A stretch of 43,760 bases of DNA from an uncultured bacterium. Lineage in GTDB: Bacteria > Verrucomicrobiota > Kiritimatiellia > RFP12 > UBA1067. The stretch covers positions 1-43,760 of the forward strand of contig CADCOC010000065.1 in NCBI GenBank assembly GCA_902802945.1. The letters are read 5' to 3'. Both the position numbers and the translations under genes were made by a program. Of this stretch, positions 26,001 through 33,765 are shown piece by piece. Numbering within the stretch: position 1 is the stretch's first letter; each line of letters starts with the position of its first letter. The notes under the pieces were generated by a model. It saw only the letters and a list, made by a program, of their open reading frames with translations, had not been told where the DNA came from and ran no database searches.

Positions 26001-28208
26001 CCCGCGAACTACGTGATGCTCGACCTCTTCGCCGAAGTGCCGCTCACGTCGGGCCCGCACGGCAACTTCAGCGACGACCTGCTGCATCCGAGCTGGATCG
26101 GACATTCCGCGATCGCCGAGTGCTTCGCGGCGGGAATCACGAACGCGCTGCCGTTCGCGTCCTACGCAGGTCCCATCGAGGACGAGGCCAGGGACACCCC
26201 GCAAACCGCGCTTGGCGTCGCGGGCATCGCGGCGACGACGGAGGGCGCTGGACTCGGTGCCTACACGAATGGCATGGTTCACGTGTTCACGATCGATCCA
26301 TCCAGCACGAACAACACGTTCACGAGCGCGCCCTACACGGCGACGAACACGGTGACGGCACTCAACAGGCCCGTCACGAAGGCCGGCTACTTCATGGAGC
26401 TCGTGCGGAAGGGGACGAGCCGTCACCGCTGGGTGTGGGTTGACTTCGACGCAACGGGCAAGACGCTCGATGAGATCGACTTCCCGTGGACGGGCGCGAA
26501 CGTTGACTTCGTCGCGGACGACCTCCACGTGTTCTCGAACGATGGCTCGATCCACAACATCGCGGCGAACGCCTCCGGCGTGAAGGGCGCGATCGAGGGA
26601 ACGCACTTCAACTACTCCGGTACTGACGACAACGAGAACGTCCCCGGCGACATCACGGCGGGTATCTACGGCTGGAACGACACGCTTGGATCCAGCGGTG
26701 GATACGGCAGCTTCCAGGCGCATCGCATCTTCAACGAGGGCGAGCACTGGAATGAAGGCGAGGTTCTCTTCGCGTGGAACGCATGGGGAACGTCGCAGAC
26801 AAGTGCAAATGACCAGGTCGGCATCGGCACGTTCTTCTACTCTCAGGCACTGGGAGGCGATGGCAACAGCGCAGACTATACGTTCACGTCGGGTGCGGCG
26901 AGCGGCGCGGCGGACACCATCACCGCCGCCGGCTACCAGGTGGTCCACTTTGAAATCTGGGCGACGTTCGACGGCGAGCCGCGGCACGGCGTGTGGTGCG
27001 GCGCGGGCATGGACGGCGACTTCGACACCGCCGCTAACTGGGAGGACGGCGTTGTGCCGTCCGACGGGGACAACATCGACTTCAGCGCGATTCCCGCCGC
27101 GACCACGATCTCCGTGACGGGGGCATCCACGAACAAGACGTTCGGCACGGCGACGATGGGCTCGAGCATCGTCACCTTCACGGGCAATGTCGCGTTCGCG
27201 GGCATCGCCGACACCTCGAAGGTCGCGGTGGGCGCGGATTCGACCGTCACGATCAACGGCGACCTTGAAATTTCGGGAAGCGCCGATCCGACAGTCGTGG
27301 TTGACACAGTCGCCGCCGGAGGCAAGTTCATCGTGACGGGTGACATCGTTGCGAAGGAGGACTTCACGGGCCTCCTCTACCAGTGCAGAAGCTGTGGAGG
27401 CGGCGCGGTGCAGGCGAGGGGAGTTGTCAACAACTCGACGGGCAATAGCGACACGTGGGCGTTCCGTCTCGGCGGATATACCGCAGGGACTGCGTACTGG
27501 ATTATTGGCGACCATGGATTGAGCGGAAGCAGAAACTTCTGGACGTACAAGGTCAACGGTACCTTCATCAACATCCAGCCGCTCGATACGGACTTCACCA
27601 TTTCAACGGCCGTAAGCACGTACAACGCCGTGTTCACGTTCGACACGACGGGTGCGGACGGCAATCCGCACACGATAACAAACGTCGGTTCTATTGTCAA
27701 CACCGGCTCGGTGAACGTATCCGGTTCTGGACGGTTTGTCGTCGATGCGGAGAACACGCTCTCTGGCGCGGTGACGGTTACGAACACGGCGACGCTCGCC
27801 GTCAACCCCGGCAAGACGATGACGACCGGCACGATCTCCGTATCCTCCAACGCGACGCTTCAAGTGGCGCAGTCGGGCGCGTTTGCGCTCGGCGGCGGGT
27901 TGACGCTCGCGGACGGCGCGATTCTTGGGTTCAACTTCACCCAGAAGAAGGTTGCGCCCGTGCTGGATTTGACGGGCAAGACCGTGACCGTGAACGGCGA
28001 AGTCAAGGTGAAGGTTACGGCGGCAACCGGGATTCGTCCGATAATAAAGAGCAAACAGTTTGCACTCACCTCCGGCGGCAAGTTTACGGGCGCGTCGGTT
28101 GCGCTTGCCGAAGGCTCGGCGGATTGGGTGAAGGGAGTTTCGGTCGACGAGAACGGCGACATCGTGCTGGCCGTCAAGGCCACTGGCGTTTTCATCCTCG
28201 TCCGGTAG
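20061..28208 (+). CDS. Giant secreted modular protein 2 with LamG-like and SGNH-esterase domains
   Basis: 2715 aa. Same signal peptide as giant 1 (MNTQKLMKLTTATRGRR...PSMAA). Order: 'W-GG...NW..G.vP' beta-helix start (33-400) with a passenger repeat (GYTGGTTIEAG); beta-rich linkers; a LamG/concanavalin-A-like domain at about 1268-1475 (TFAVWVDGVKRGSF); an SGNH/GDSL hydrolase at about 1800-2040 with block I GDS (Ser1813), block III GTND (1912-1915) and block V Asp2006-Leu-Leu-His2009; a 'WVWVDFDA...GYGSFQAH' domain at about 2050-2300; a second NW-type module near 2315; and the shared C-terminal module 2569-2715 ending GVFILVR. SGNH esterases in such settings remove acetyl groups from plant polysaccharides. 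A secreted or surface deacetylase on a long scaffold is inferred. No outer-membrane barrel is present. Confidence 0.82.
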   Translation: MNTQKLMKLTTATRGRRVVSMTIAAFCMAAAVPSMAADCYWAGGTSSDWGTVANWTTGNKVPDNDGAFFRKDKFNSNFTSGSRAYLVTFNAAHTNNWRTFFNNCGSASAPIILRASNASYGLTSGDSTTSGDNYLEGFYIGTYFSSGTGGYDYNSKASKGDAYVRFETGTYATSANYSYWFLGNGSYSGHMTVAGATINSPLAFYLNRGSLTVDSGTVNIDKDVKMGTNGDATLTMNGGTLTVGPWTRFENSSYAKTINLNGGTLVTYRINKQGGTGATTVNFNGGTLRVKTNYSSVIDSGITVKVKANGGTIDVNGTTTSVIPATFSEDTSSTGGGMKFCGGGTLTLGGTIGYTGGTTIEAGTTIKVASLAQKDGLLGRGVNTLKAIPASGTHTLITITGDGIFSDTDLLKVALAPGSAGAATFSLSTDKKSLLVNIPYDGGVINQSTPTLVFPGATLADLATHTLRARMQGDNFDADGAEVTFFDRQETMDGDTLAKVTYQLQAVDETSSYHYTKAAKVEFTADANGVYAKLVEGNYTNYGNPAQFGNDPLTNNPGTSSYIPYDFRLVEPATAISVNFTRNGTNLDTSSQVRYGAGDYAVPYSSWNNMAAANNGTATFGGATVKITKTSGAYGCSNLNGAKDVRHGYLDDSGLTVVVDVTDIPYEFYRIVTYHATDNANIKFGHVTINGTDYTGVTDATVKGNATWGATGAANYSYGLREGVNYLVSDVMSGSSVTITGHRDKSSSPTCRGCITAIQIVEYVPTTYTATIGDGGAKTFSALSWDKTLPALLTANDRIVLNVNEDTTLDIDIPVDVYGIAFNVADGKTLTLAGNNIAAQYVTATGAGQTVVASASQLAGTVKGDGTLVYDGVRPTTTGTDIVLTDPLWTGTVVIKGYNKGNSATGTDRQLFPQFWGGANSKIEWNGVCGYFGGCTSAAGWILEDLEDGGTTYPALTKNDGGSSSLTTAPSLEGTGTFADASNPTERFKFANADNFTGTISITSAAGKGMNVQFGATAVAVTPGVISVLSGATATVAAGKTWTAQGGMVVDGTLMLGAGATAPAVVSGTGTVGVTSGTGTLNGYGAAAALTLATAPGATLAIVDAGLATMTVGAFNNMGTIDLTGTALTEATLNLGSGVTAATTGTILYPATFEKFVVSPADQSVRSLADFSTLPTLPQGATYYVAVAETREEFGKGSMTVTNCVAGVNVRVARPNGTFIDMTPVDGTVTLTETPQIAGAATMFDVTFKNNSTDVGTKSGVITYKSVASATLQYDSNATFNNVTWDDSTGVYIKHHPYLNNAYNEFLALGDFTAVVVGTMSPTHDTQFIHFGSSGATGNNGILIATTDNDNEVLIAMNDGSSVDVAGGVKVSVPNAATARHAYVVVRTGSTFAVWVDGVKRGSFTVPSTFTLGGTNSGSAHSGIQVGSDFGGAISRNHVYNNVAVNDSETGVVNVIRVFDYAITEAQAEAVFNTYPYVSQGGLYTRTVAADGTFSQTGAWEKDGASGTFAIPEGATVDEVAYNPSATLTVNAAAEIEVNASVALETLTVGGTAPVTFAADGTHTVTVVGAAIINSPVTNEYGAVYLAGAPVQLGSSGAICFDCSGMDVSQVYAVTRFQLTGLTDQNDGKVTAIFPTDPDRSYEIVYNTTGSCYDIVVTPLHNYVVADNIVTTSPTMTTDNIIVGAGGLHLETLSIPDNATVLYDPVKTPIYVWGNAEGSLSIGEGVKFKLTPNYANMTLGRVILFAYKDAYVTGLPENLNTLLDATSIAPGATFTITSEDVPDSTPFRKQLVLTVGDYANNAKEIRLTCIGDSITQGTTPTIAGAAASDIAQYRTSIAARLAANGYRPKMLGIWKYGDADGAKIVQSADWVWHSGISGDRIKTAGTRGGVRDNLHVYLDVAGKVDALTLLIGTNDLGAGDTAEETYVAYTNLVFDIARQRPATKIIGSTILDRNGAESENHAKVVAFNALLAADYAANRLPANYVMLDLFAEVPLTSGPHGNFSDDLLHPSWIGHSAIAECFAAGITNALPFASYAGPIEDEARDTPQTALGVAGIAATTEGAGLGAYTNGMVHVFTIDPSSTNNTFTSAPYTATNTVTALNRPVTKAGYFMELVRKGTSRHRWVWVDFDATGKTLDEIDFPWTGANVDFVADDLHVFSNDGSIHNIAANASGVKGAIEGTHFNYSGTDDNENVPGDITAGIYGWNDTLGSSGGYGSFQAHRIFNEGEHWNEGEVLFAWNAWGTSQTSANDQVGIGTFFYSQALGGDGNSADYTFTSGAASGAADTITAAGYQVVHFEIWATFDGEPRHGVWCGAGMDGDFDTAANWEDGVVPSDGDNIDFSAIPAATTISVTGASTNKTFGTATMGSSIVTFTGNVAFAGIADTSKVAVGADSTVTINGDLEISGSADPTVVVDTVAAGGKFIVTGDIVAKEDFTGLLYQCRSCGGGAVQARGVVNNSTGNSDTWAFRLGGYTAGTAYWIIGDHGLSGSRNFWTYKVNGTFINIQPLDTDFTISTAVSTYNAVFTFDTTGADGNPHTITNVGSIVNTGSVNVSGSGRFVVDAENTLSGAVTVTNTATLAVNPGKTMTTGTISVSSNATLQVAQSGAFALGGGLTLADGAILGFNFTQKKVAPVLDLTGKTVTVNGEVKVKVTAATGIRPIIKSKQFALTSGGKFTGASVALAEGSADWVKGVSVDENGDIVLAVKATGVFILVR

Positions 28209-28303
28209 GCAACGGGCGAGACGCCCGTTGTCCCAGTTGCGGGCAAGATGCCCGCCACCCCGATAACGGGCAAGATGCCCGTGCGCCGCCTTTCCAGGCG
28301 GCG
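28209..28303. repeat. Triple element A array plus hairpin after giant gene 2
   Basis: A full element A (28209-28238) abuts the stop codon of giant 2. Two shorter cores follow, GCGGGCAAGATGCCCGC at 28239-28255 and ACGGGCAAGATGCCCGT at 28265-28281, then the stem-loop CGCCGCC...GGCGGCG at 28284-28303. No T-tract follows, so a rho-independent terminator is not proven, though stacked stems here may end the giant-gene transcript or protect its 3' end. Confidence 0.75.
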
Positions 28304-28354
28304 GGTGGGTGGTTGTGGCCGTTTTCAACTTATCCCGCACGAGGGCGCGGATTT

Positions 28355-28363
28355 TGGTATAAT
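28355..28363 (+). promoter_or_regulatory. Extended -10 of the AAA/nuclease gene, leaderless spacing
   Basis: TGG plus consensus TATAAT (28358-28363), eight bases before ATG 28372. No ribosome-binding site can fit downstream of a normal transcription start. Confidence 0.6.
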
Positions 28364-28371
28364 ACGTGCCG

Positions 28372-29994
28372 ATGGAAAACGTAGAGCGCAGAATCAAGGT
28401 GCCCACGACGGGCGTGTTCGACTTTCCGAGCTTGATACTCGGAGGGAAGGGAAAGTACGTCGATAAGACGGATCTTCTGTACCAACTTGCGAACGATGCG
28501 GACCAGCAGCTCTTCATCTCACGTCCGCGAAGGTTCGGCAAGTCGCTCATGCTCTCCACGCTCAAGGCGATGTTCGAGGGGCGGCGCGAGTTGTTCAAGG
28601 GGCTTGCTATCGACGGACTGCCGTGGGAAGGATGGAAACAGCCGACGCCTGTGTACAGCTTCACGATGGGCGACGTGTCTGGAGAGAACTACGACGAGGT
28701 CAAGGAGCAGCTGGGGGAACTGGTTGACGGGCTGTTCACGCAGGTTGGACTTGCGATTCCCGAAAAAGGCACAATTCCCGGGAAGTTCAGGAAATTCATA
28801 CAGGCCGCAGCGAAGAAGTCACCGACGGGGAAGGTTGTGATCCTCATAGACGAGTACGACGAACCGGTCGCCGCGTTTCTTGACGACATGGCTACGCTGA
28901 AACGCGTTCGCAAGCTGTTGCACGACTTCTACGAGAAATTGAAATTCAGTTCCGACTCAATCCGCTTCCTGATGATGACTGGCGTCACGAAGCTGACGAA
29001 ACTTTCGGTTTTCTCTGGATTGAACCACCTGAAAGACCGTTCGATGGACGGGCGTTTCGCGACGCTCCTCGGCTACACGCCGGAGGAGCTGGACGGGCCC
29101 TTGCGCGAGAACGTTGAGGAGTTCGGCGCAAAGAACGGCAAGAATTTCGCAGAGGCGAAGGCGGGGCTTCTCTCTTGGTACGACGGCTATCGGTTCTCGC
29201 CACGGTCTGAGGCGAGGGTCTGCAATCCTGTATCGCTTGGCAGTGCGCTTGAGAGTGGCGAATTGAAGGGCTACTGGGAGATGACCGGCAGGACGTCGCT
29301 CATCATCAGCCGCATTGAGAGGGCTGGAAAACTGCCAAGCGACATTGAGAACGTGTCGGCGGATGCGTTCATGCTCGACGTGTGCGATGCGGAGTCGTTA
29401 CCGATGGAGTCCCTGCTGTACCAGGGCGGGTATCTCACGATCAAGGAGACCAGACCCGGCGATCCTGATATGGGAAGAGAGGAGTGCTTCGTTCTCGCGC
29501 CGCCGAACCTCGAGGTGCGCGAGGCTCTGAAGCGCGACTATCTCTCTCAGGTGATGGGATTGAAGGAGAGCCCGTTCAACGCGCTCGTCGACAAGGCAAA
29601 GCAGCAGATAGCCTCCGGCAATTGGAAGGGGTATCTGTGCGAGTCGCTGTTCGGGCTCTACGCATCCGTCCCGCCAGACTGGCAGATTAAGGACGAGGCG
29701 GAGGCGAAACGCTACTTCCAGCTGTTTGCGTCCATGACGGGGGCGAATCCCCAGCCGGAAGTCGCGACGATGCTCGGCTACGCAGATGCGGTGATCGAGA
29801 CGCCGAAGGAGGTGTGCGTGTTCGAGTTCAAGTACCGAAAGAGCGCGAAGGCGGCGATCAGGCAAATCCGCGAGCGCGGCTACGCGGACAAGTGGATCGG
29901 CGGCGAACGCCCCGTGACGCTCGTCGGCATCAACTTCAACCCGAAGAAGCGCAACATCGACATGCCGATCATCGAAAAAGAGTGTAAAGTGTAA
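28372..29994 (+). CDS. AAA-ATPase-like / PD-(D/E)XK (DUF1703) protein
   Basis: 540 aa from ATG 28372 (an in-frame GTG lies two codons upstream). Domain 1: KYVDKTDLLYQL and SRPRRFGKSLMLSTL (Walker A-like, about residues 50-62), VVILIDEYDEPV (Walker B, about 155-166) and LMMTGVTKLTKLSVFSGLNHL (sensor-like). Domain 2: LGYADAVIETPKEVCVFEFK (about 465-485) with the Asp...Glu-x-Lys core of PD-(D/E)XK nucleases. This pairing (AAA-ATPase_like plus DUF1703) is common and multicopy in anaerobic gut bacteria; its role is not established, and defence or selfish-element functions have been suggested. The stop codon lies inside a GTGTAAA repeat, which supplies the last residues KECKV. Confidence 0.85.
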   Translation: MENVERRIKVPTTGVFDFPSLILGGKGKYVDKTDLLYQLANDADQQLFISRPRRFGKSLMLSTLKAMFEGRRELFKGLAIDGLPWEGWKQPTPVYSFTMGDVSGENYDEVKEQLGELVDGLFTQVGLAIPEKGTIPGKFRKFIQAAAKKSPTGKVVILIDEYDEPVAAFLDDMATLKRVRKLLHDFYEKLKFSSDSIRFLMMTGVTKLTKLSVFSGLNHLKDRSMDGRFATLLGYTPEELDGPLRENVEEFGAKNGKNFAEAKAGLLSWYDGYRFSPRSEARVCNPVSLGSALESGELKGYWEMTGRTSLIISRIERAGKLPSDIENVSADAFMLDVCDAESLPMESLLYQGGYLTIKETRPGDPDMGREECFVLAPPNLEVREALKRDYLSQVMGLKESPFNALVDKAKQQIASGNWKGYLCESLFGLYASVPPDWQIKDEAEAKRYFQLFASMTGANPQPEVATMLGYADAVIETPKEVCVFEFKYRKSAKAAIRQIRERGYADKWIGGERPVTLVGINFNPKKRNIDMPIIEKECKV

Positions 29995-30010
29995 AATGTA
30001 AAGTGTAAAG
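29981..30010 (+). repeat. Short tandem repeat of the AGTGTAAA type
   Basis: Four imperfect copies of AGTGTAAA overlap the 3' end of the AAA gene and fill the gap to the next gene. Similar units occur inside the GH127-like gene (8429-8440) and, as GTGAAAT, at 9020-9055. It is an AT-rich simple repeat that contrasts with the high-GC surroundings. Confidence 0.7.
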
Positions 30011-30040
30011 TTGGAACTGATGAATGATGGGATGGAAACG

Positions 30041-31609
30041 ATGGAGATTGCAAAAACTTGTTGTTGTACGCTTGTTGTCATTCTCTGCATGGCGGCGGAC
30101 GCGCAGACGTGTACTTTTCCCAATGTGGTCACCTACGAGGAGTTCGGCGCCGTCGGCGACGGCAAGACGGACGACCAGAAGGCCATCGTCGCCGCGCATG
30201 CGGCGGCGAACAAAAGGAAATTGCCCGTGCGGGCGGGCGATGGCAAGACGTACTACATCGGCGGCGGCGCGAAGGTGGCCGTCATCAAGACGGACGTCGA
30301 CTTCGGCACGGCGAAGTTCGTGATCGACGACCGGACGCTTGAAAACTGCAAGGCGCCGGTGTTCCGCGTGGATCCGACGGCGCGTTCGTTCGAGGTGAAG
30401 GGCGTGAAGACGCTTGCGCGCGGACAGTCCCGCCTTGACGTGTCCCTGCCCGGTCCCTGTCTCATGGAGGCCGTGAACAGCAAGGTGCGCCAGTACATCC
30501 GCTACGGACTCAACCAGAACAACGGCTCGCCGCAGAAGGAGGTGTTCCTCGTCGCGGCGGACGGAACCATCGATCCCGCTACGCCAATCGTCTGGGACTA
30601 CGCGGAGGTCACGCGCCTCACGGCGCATCCCGTGGACGCGAAGACGCTCACGATCAAGGGCGGGCGCTTCACGACGATCGCCAACCAGGCCGAGTCGAAG
30701 TACCGCTACCACGCGCGCGGCATCACCGTCAGACGGTCGAACGTGCGCATCGAGGGGCTCCGCCACGACGTGACGGGCGAGGGCGACCATGGCGCTCCGT
30801 ACGGGAGCTTCGTGGGCGCCTCGTACAGCGCCAACGTCCTCGTGACAAACTGCGTGTTTACCGCGCACAAGACCTACCGCACGATCGGCGCCGCTGGCAA
30901 GCCCGTGAGCATGGGGTCGTACGACATCTCCGCCAACAACTCGGTCAACGTCTCCTTCGTCAACTGCCGCCAGACGACCGACATCAACGACAGGCGCTAC
31001 TGGGGTATCTTCGGCTCGAACTACTGTAAGAACCTGCTCTACGACGGCTGCACGTTCTCGCGCTTCGACGCGCACATGGGCGTGGCGAACGCGACGGTCC
31101 GCAACTGTGAACTCGGCTACATGGGCATCAACGCGATAGGCTTCGGCACGTTCCTCGTGGAGAACACCACGGTCCGCTGTCGCTCGTTCTTCAACCTGCG
31201 CGGCGACTACGGCAGCACGTGGCGGGGCGAATTCATCGTGCGCAACTGCACGTTCGTGCCCAGCGACGGGAAAAAGGCCGCGAGCGCGCTCATTCACGGC
31301 CTTAGCACGGACTGGCACGACTTCGGTTATGCTTGCCACATGCCGCGCCGGATTGTGTTCGACGGTCTCAAAATCGACGACTCCCAGCATCCGGAGAAGT
31401 ACGACGGGCCGTACGTGTTCGCGATGTTCAACCCGAAGAACACGAGCGCCGACTACGTGGAGAAGCATCCCTACCACGTCACGGAGGAAGTGGTCCTCAA
31501 GAACGTGACCACGGCGAGCGGCAAGCCCGTGAACCTGAGCCCGAACAAGTACATGTTTCGCAACGTGAAGGTCGAGATTACAAATACCAAATCGGAGAAG
31601 TTGAAATGA
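30041..31609 (+). CDS. Secreted pectate-lyase-superfamily right-handed beta-helix protein
   Basis: 522 aa from ATG 30041; starts at 30020 and 30032 are also possible. The N-terminus EIAKTCCCTLVVILCMAADA is a Cys-rich signal peptide. The mature start VTYEEFGAVGDGKTDDQKAI is the hallmark of the pectate-lyase-3/polygalacturonase-like beta-helix superfamily. Regular helix rungs follow: NVRIEGLRHDV, NVLVTNCVFTAHKTYR, NVSFVNCRQTTD, NLLYDGCTFSRFD, ATVRNCELGYMG and TFLVENTTVRCR. The family includes lyases and hydrolases acting on polygalacturonate or other uronic polymers. Catalytic residues cannot be fixed from sequence alone. Its stop codon overlaps the -35 of the next gene. Confidence 0.75.
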   Translation: MEIAKTCCCTLVVILCMAADAQTCTFPNVVTYEEFGAVGDGKTDDQKAIVAAHAAANKRKLPVRAGDGKTYYIGGGAKVAVIKTDVDFGTAKFVIDDRTLENCKAPVFRVDPTARSFEVKGVKTLARGQSRLDVSLPGPCLMEAVNSKVRQYIRYGLNQNNGSPQKEVFLVAADGTIDPATPIVWDYAEVTRLTAHPVDAKTLTIKGGRFTTIANQAESKYRYHARGITVRRSNVRIEGLRHDVTGEGDHGAPYGSFVGASYSANVLVTNCVFTAHKTYRTIGAAGKPVSMGSYDISANNSVNVSFVNCRQTTDINDRRYWGIFGSNYCKNLLYDGCTFSRFDAHMGVANATVRNCELGYMGINAIGFGTFLVENTTVRCRSFFNLRGDYGSTWRGEFIVRNCTFVPSDGKKAASALIHGLSTDWHDFGYACHMPRRIVFDGLKIDDSQHPEKYDGPYVFAMFNPKNTSADYVEKHPYHVTEEVVLKNVTTASGKPVNLSPNKYMFRNVKVEITNTKSEKLK

Positions 31610-31629
31610 GGGGTGCCATTTGGTATAAT
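31601..31629 (+). promoter_or_regulatory. Near-consensus promoter of the second beta-helix gene, leaderless
   Basis: TTGAAA (31601-31606) overlaps the stop of the previous gene. A 17-nt spacer ending in TGG is followed by TATAAT (31624-31629), then only CGCCGC before ATG 31636. This is the clearest example in the window of a full promoter placed directly on a start codon. Confidence 0.7.
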
Positions 31630-31635
31630 CGCCGC

Positions 31636-33714
31636 ATGAAAAATAGTTCTATCATTCTGTGTGCCGTTCTCTCGCTTAATGCGGGGGCTGCGGAGTTTTT
31701 TGTGGCAACCGATGGCTGCGATAAGGCGGATGGCTCGTCCGCGAAACCGTGGCGCACCATCCAGCGGTCGGCGGATGTCGCGAAGGCTGGCGACGTGGTG
31801 ACGATTCGCGGCGGCACGTACCGCGAATGGGTGAAACCCGCGAACGCGGGGCGCGCGGGCGCGCCGATCACCTACCAGGCGGCGAAGGGAGAGAAGGTCG
31901 TCGTGACTGGCGCCGATCCCGTCAGGGGCTGGACGAAGCGTCGCGACGGACTCTGGACCGTTCGCCTGCGCTACGATTCTTTCGGCGGCCTCAATCCCTT
32001 CACCGACTTCATCTACGGCGACTGGTTCAGCAGCGGCGGACGGCAGCGCTTCCGCACGCGCCTCATCCAGGACGGCAAGCCGCTTGAACTCCACACCCGC
32101 GACCTCATCCTCGGCCACGGCGGCGCGGCCGACCGCGCGCTCGTGAACATCGCCGGCATCACCTCCGGCACGCGCACCGTGTCGGGCGATTCCGCTGCCG
32201 AGAAGAGCCCGAACGTGAGGCCTGGCTACCAGACGAAGTGGGGCATGGAGCTTGGCTGGATCTACGACAAGTCGACGATCCTCTACAAGGGCTTCGACCT
32301 CTCAACGCCCGTCGCGCGCCGTCTCAAGATCCACTTCTCGAGCATGTCGTTCAAGTCGCTGGTCGAGATCTGCGACGCGGCGAAGCCCGAGAAGCCGCTC
32401 GCGACGGTTCGCCCGCCCATCACGGGCGACTGGAGAAAGTACGATACGATCGAGGTGATGCTGCCCGACTCCGCCGCCGGCGTGAAGGACCTGCTCTTCC
32501 GCGTGCGCGATGCGGACGTCGTGGGGCGTCCGATGAACCTTGCCGGACTGGTCAAGCCGGGCAACGCCGTCCTGATCAAGGGCATGGTGTACGGCACGAT
32601 CGTCGCCGCGTTCGAGAAGGACCCGAACGTCTGCGTGCCCGAGCTGATCGTGCGCCCAGCGTGCTTCTACCCCGTCGTCGAGCATCGCGACTACATCACG
32701 CTTCGCGGCATCACCTTCGTCAACGCCGGACCCAACTGGGCACCGCCGACGAGCGAACAGACCGCCATCGTGGGCACCAACTGGAGCAAGGGCTGGGTGA
32801 TCGAGGACTGCGAGGTGTCCGGCACGGAGTGCAGCGGCATCACGCTCGGCAAGTACGGCGACGAGTTCGACAACGTAGGCCCGACCGCCGCAAACTACCA
32901 CAACACGATCATGCGCTCGATCTCGAACGGACTCGACCGCGTGGGACACCACCTCGTCCGCCGCTGCCGCATCACCGACTGCGGCCAGGCCGGCATCTGC
33001 GGCTCGCTCGGCGCGGTGTTCTCCACGATCGACAACTGCGACATCTCCTACTGCCACTGGAAGAAGCCTTACGGCGGTGCGGAGATGGGCGGCATCAAGA
33101 TTCACGCGGCGGTTGATTTCACGGTCTCCAACTGCCGCATCCACCACTGCGGCTCGCTCGCCGGCATCTGGTTCGACTGGATGGGACAGGGCGCGCGCAT
33201 TGTCGGAAACAGGTTTTGGGCGAACACGCGCGACCTCTTCCTTGAGGTTGACCACGGGCCGATCCTCGTGGAGGGCAACGATCTCCTTTCCGGCACGGCG
33301 CTTCTGGCCTTCTCGCAGAGCGCGGCATTCGTTGGCAACCGTATCCGCGGCACGTACCGCTACCACAACGACAAGCGCCGCACGCCGATCTTCAAGCCGC
33401 ATTCCGTCACGCTCGATTCGCTCGACAAGGTGGAGTGCGGACAAGGCGCGTTCATTTTCATCAACAACATCCTCGGCAACGACCCGCGCTTCGAGAAGGA
33501 GGCGCACAAGAGCCGTTACGAGGACAACTGGATGATTCCCGCCGCGAACTGGAAGGTCGATGAGACGACGGGCACGTGCAAGATCACGCTGCCTGCGGGC
33601 TCAAAGAAACCCGACTTCAAGCCGGTCGATGCGAAACGCCTCGGCAAGGCCGTCCTGCACGACCAGACGTTCCCCGAACCGACCCGGCTTCCGTTGCCGT
33701 TAACGGATAAGTAG
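31636..33714 (+). CDS. Secreted right-handed beta-helix protein with an inserted carbohydrate-binding-like domain
   Basis: 692 aa. Signal peptide MKNSSIILCAVLSLNAGAA. Mature start EFFVATDGCDKADGSSAKPW then RTIQRSADVAKAGDVVTIRG is the DUF1565-like opening of secreted beta-helix proteins. Residues about 200-300 (WIYDKSTILYKGFDLS, AAGVKDLLFRV) look like a CBM6-type beta-sandwich inserted before the helix resumes at YITLRGITFVNAGPNW. Rungs continue as GWVIEDCEVSGTECSGITLG, HLVRRCRITDCGQAGICG, STIDNCDISYCHW, FTVSNCRIHHCGSLAGIWF and PILVEGNDLLSGTALL. It is probably a polysaccharide lyase or glycosidase of the right-handed parallel beta-helix class; the substrate is unknown. The start is fixed by the promoter six bases upstream. 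Confidence 0.78.
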   Translation: MKNSSIILCAVLSLNAGAAEFFVATDGCDKADGSSAKPWRTIQRSADVAKAGDVVTIRGGTYREWVKPANAGRAGAPITYQAAKGEKVVVTGADPVRGWTKRRDGLWTVRLRYDSFGGLNPFTDFIYGDWFSSGGRQRFRTRLIQDGKPLELHTRDLILGHGGAADRALVNIAGITSGTRTVSGDSAAEKSPNVRPGYQTKWGMELGWIYDKSTILYKGFDLSTPVARRLKIHFSSMSFKSLVEICDAAKPEKPLATVRPPITGDWRKYDTIEVMLPDSAAGVKDLLFRVRDADVVGRPMNLAGLVKPGNAVLIKGMVYGTIVAAFEKDPNVCVPELIVRPACFYPVVEHRDYITLRGITFVNAGPNWAPPTSEQTAIVGTNWSKGWVIEDCEVSGTECSGITLGKYGDEFDNVGPTAANYHNTIMRSISNGLDRVGHHLVRRCRITDCGQAGICGSLGAVFSTIDNCDISYCHWKKPYGGAEMGGIKIHAAVDFTVSNCRIHHCGSLAGIWFDWMGQGARIVGNRFWANTRDLFLEVDHGPILVEGNDLLSGTALLAFSQSAAFVGNRIRGTYRYHNDKRRTPIFKPHSVTLDSLDKVECGQGAFIFINNILGNDPRFEKEAHKSRYEDNWMIPAANWKVDETTGTCKITLPAGSKKPDFKPVDAKRLGKAVLHDQTFPEPTRLPLPLTDK

Positions 33715-33765
33715 TCTCCGTAACGAATACGACGAGACGCGGAGGCGGAAGGGCTATATGTCGCT

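Noticed and set aside
25218..27515. 765-residue open frame on the minus strand opposite giant gene 2
   Set aside because: Composition is Arg/Val/Ala-rich with no motifs and mirrors the codon pattern of the plus-strand gene; it is a high-GC shadow. The same holds for long minus-strand frames at 17031-19037, 29969-31477, 32302-33507, 34732-35895, 35905-37311 and 37730-38878.
28284..28303. Strong GC stem-loop as a rho-independent terminator
   Set aside because: No run of T follows on either strand; kept as part of the repeat array.
31333..31635. Longer start of the second beta-helix gene, overlapping the previous gene
   Set aside because: The extra 101 residues are a shadow of the upstream coding region; the signal peptide and promoter fix the start at 31636.
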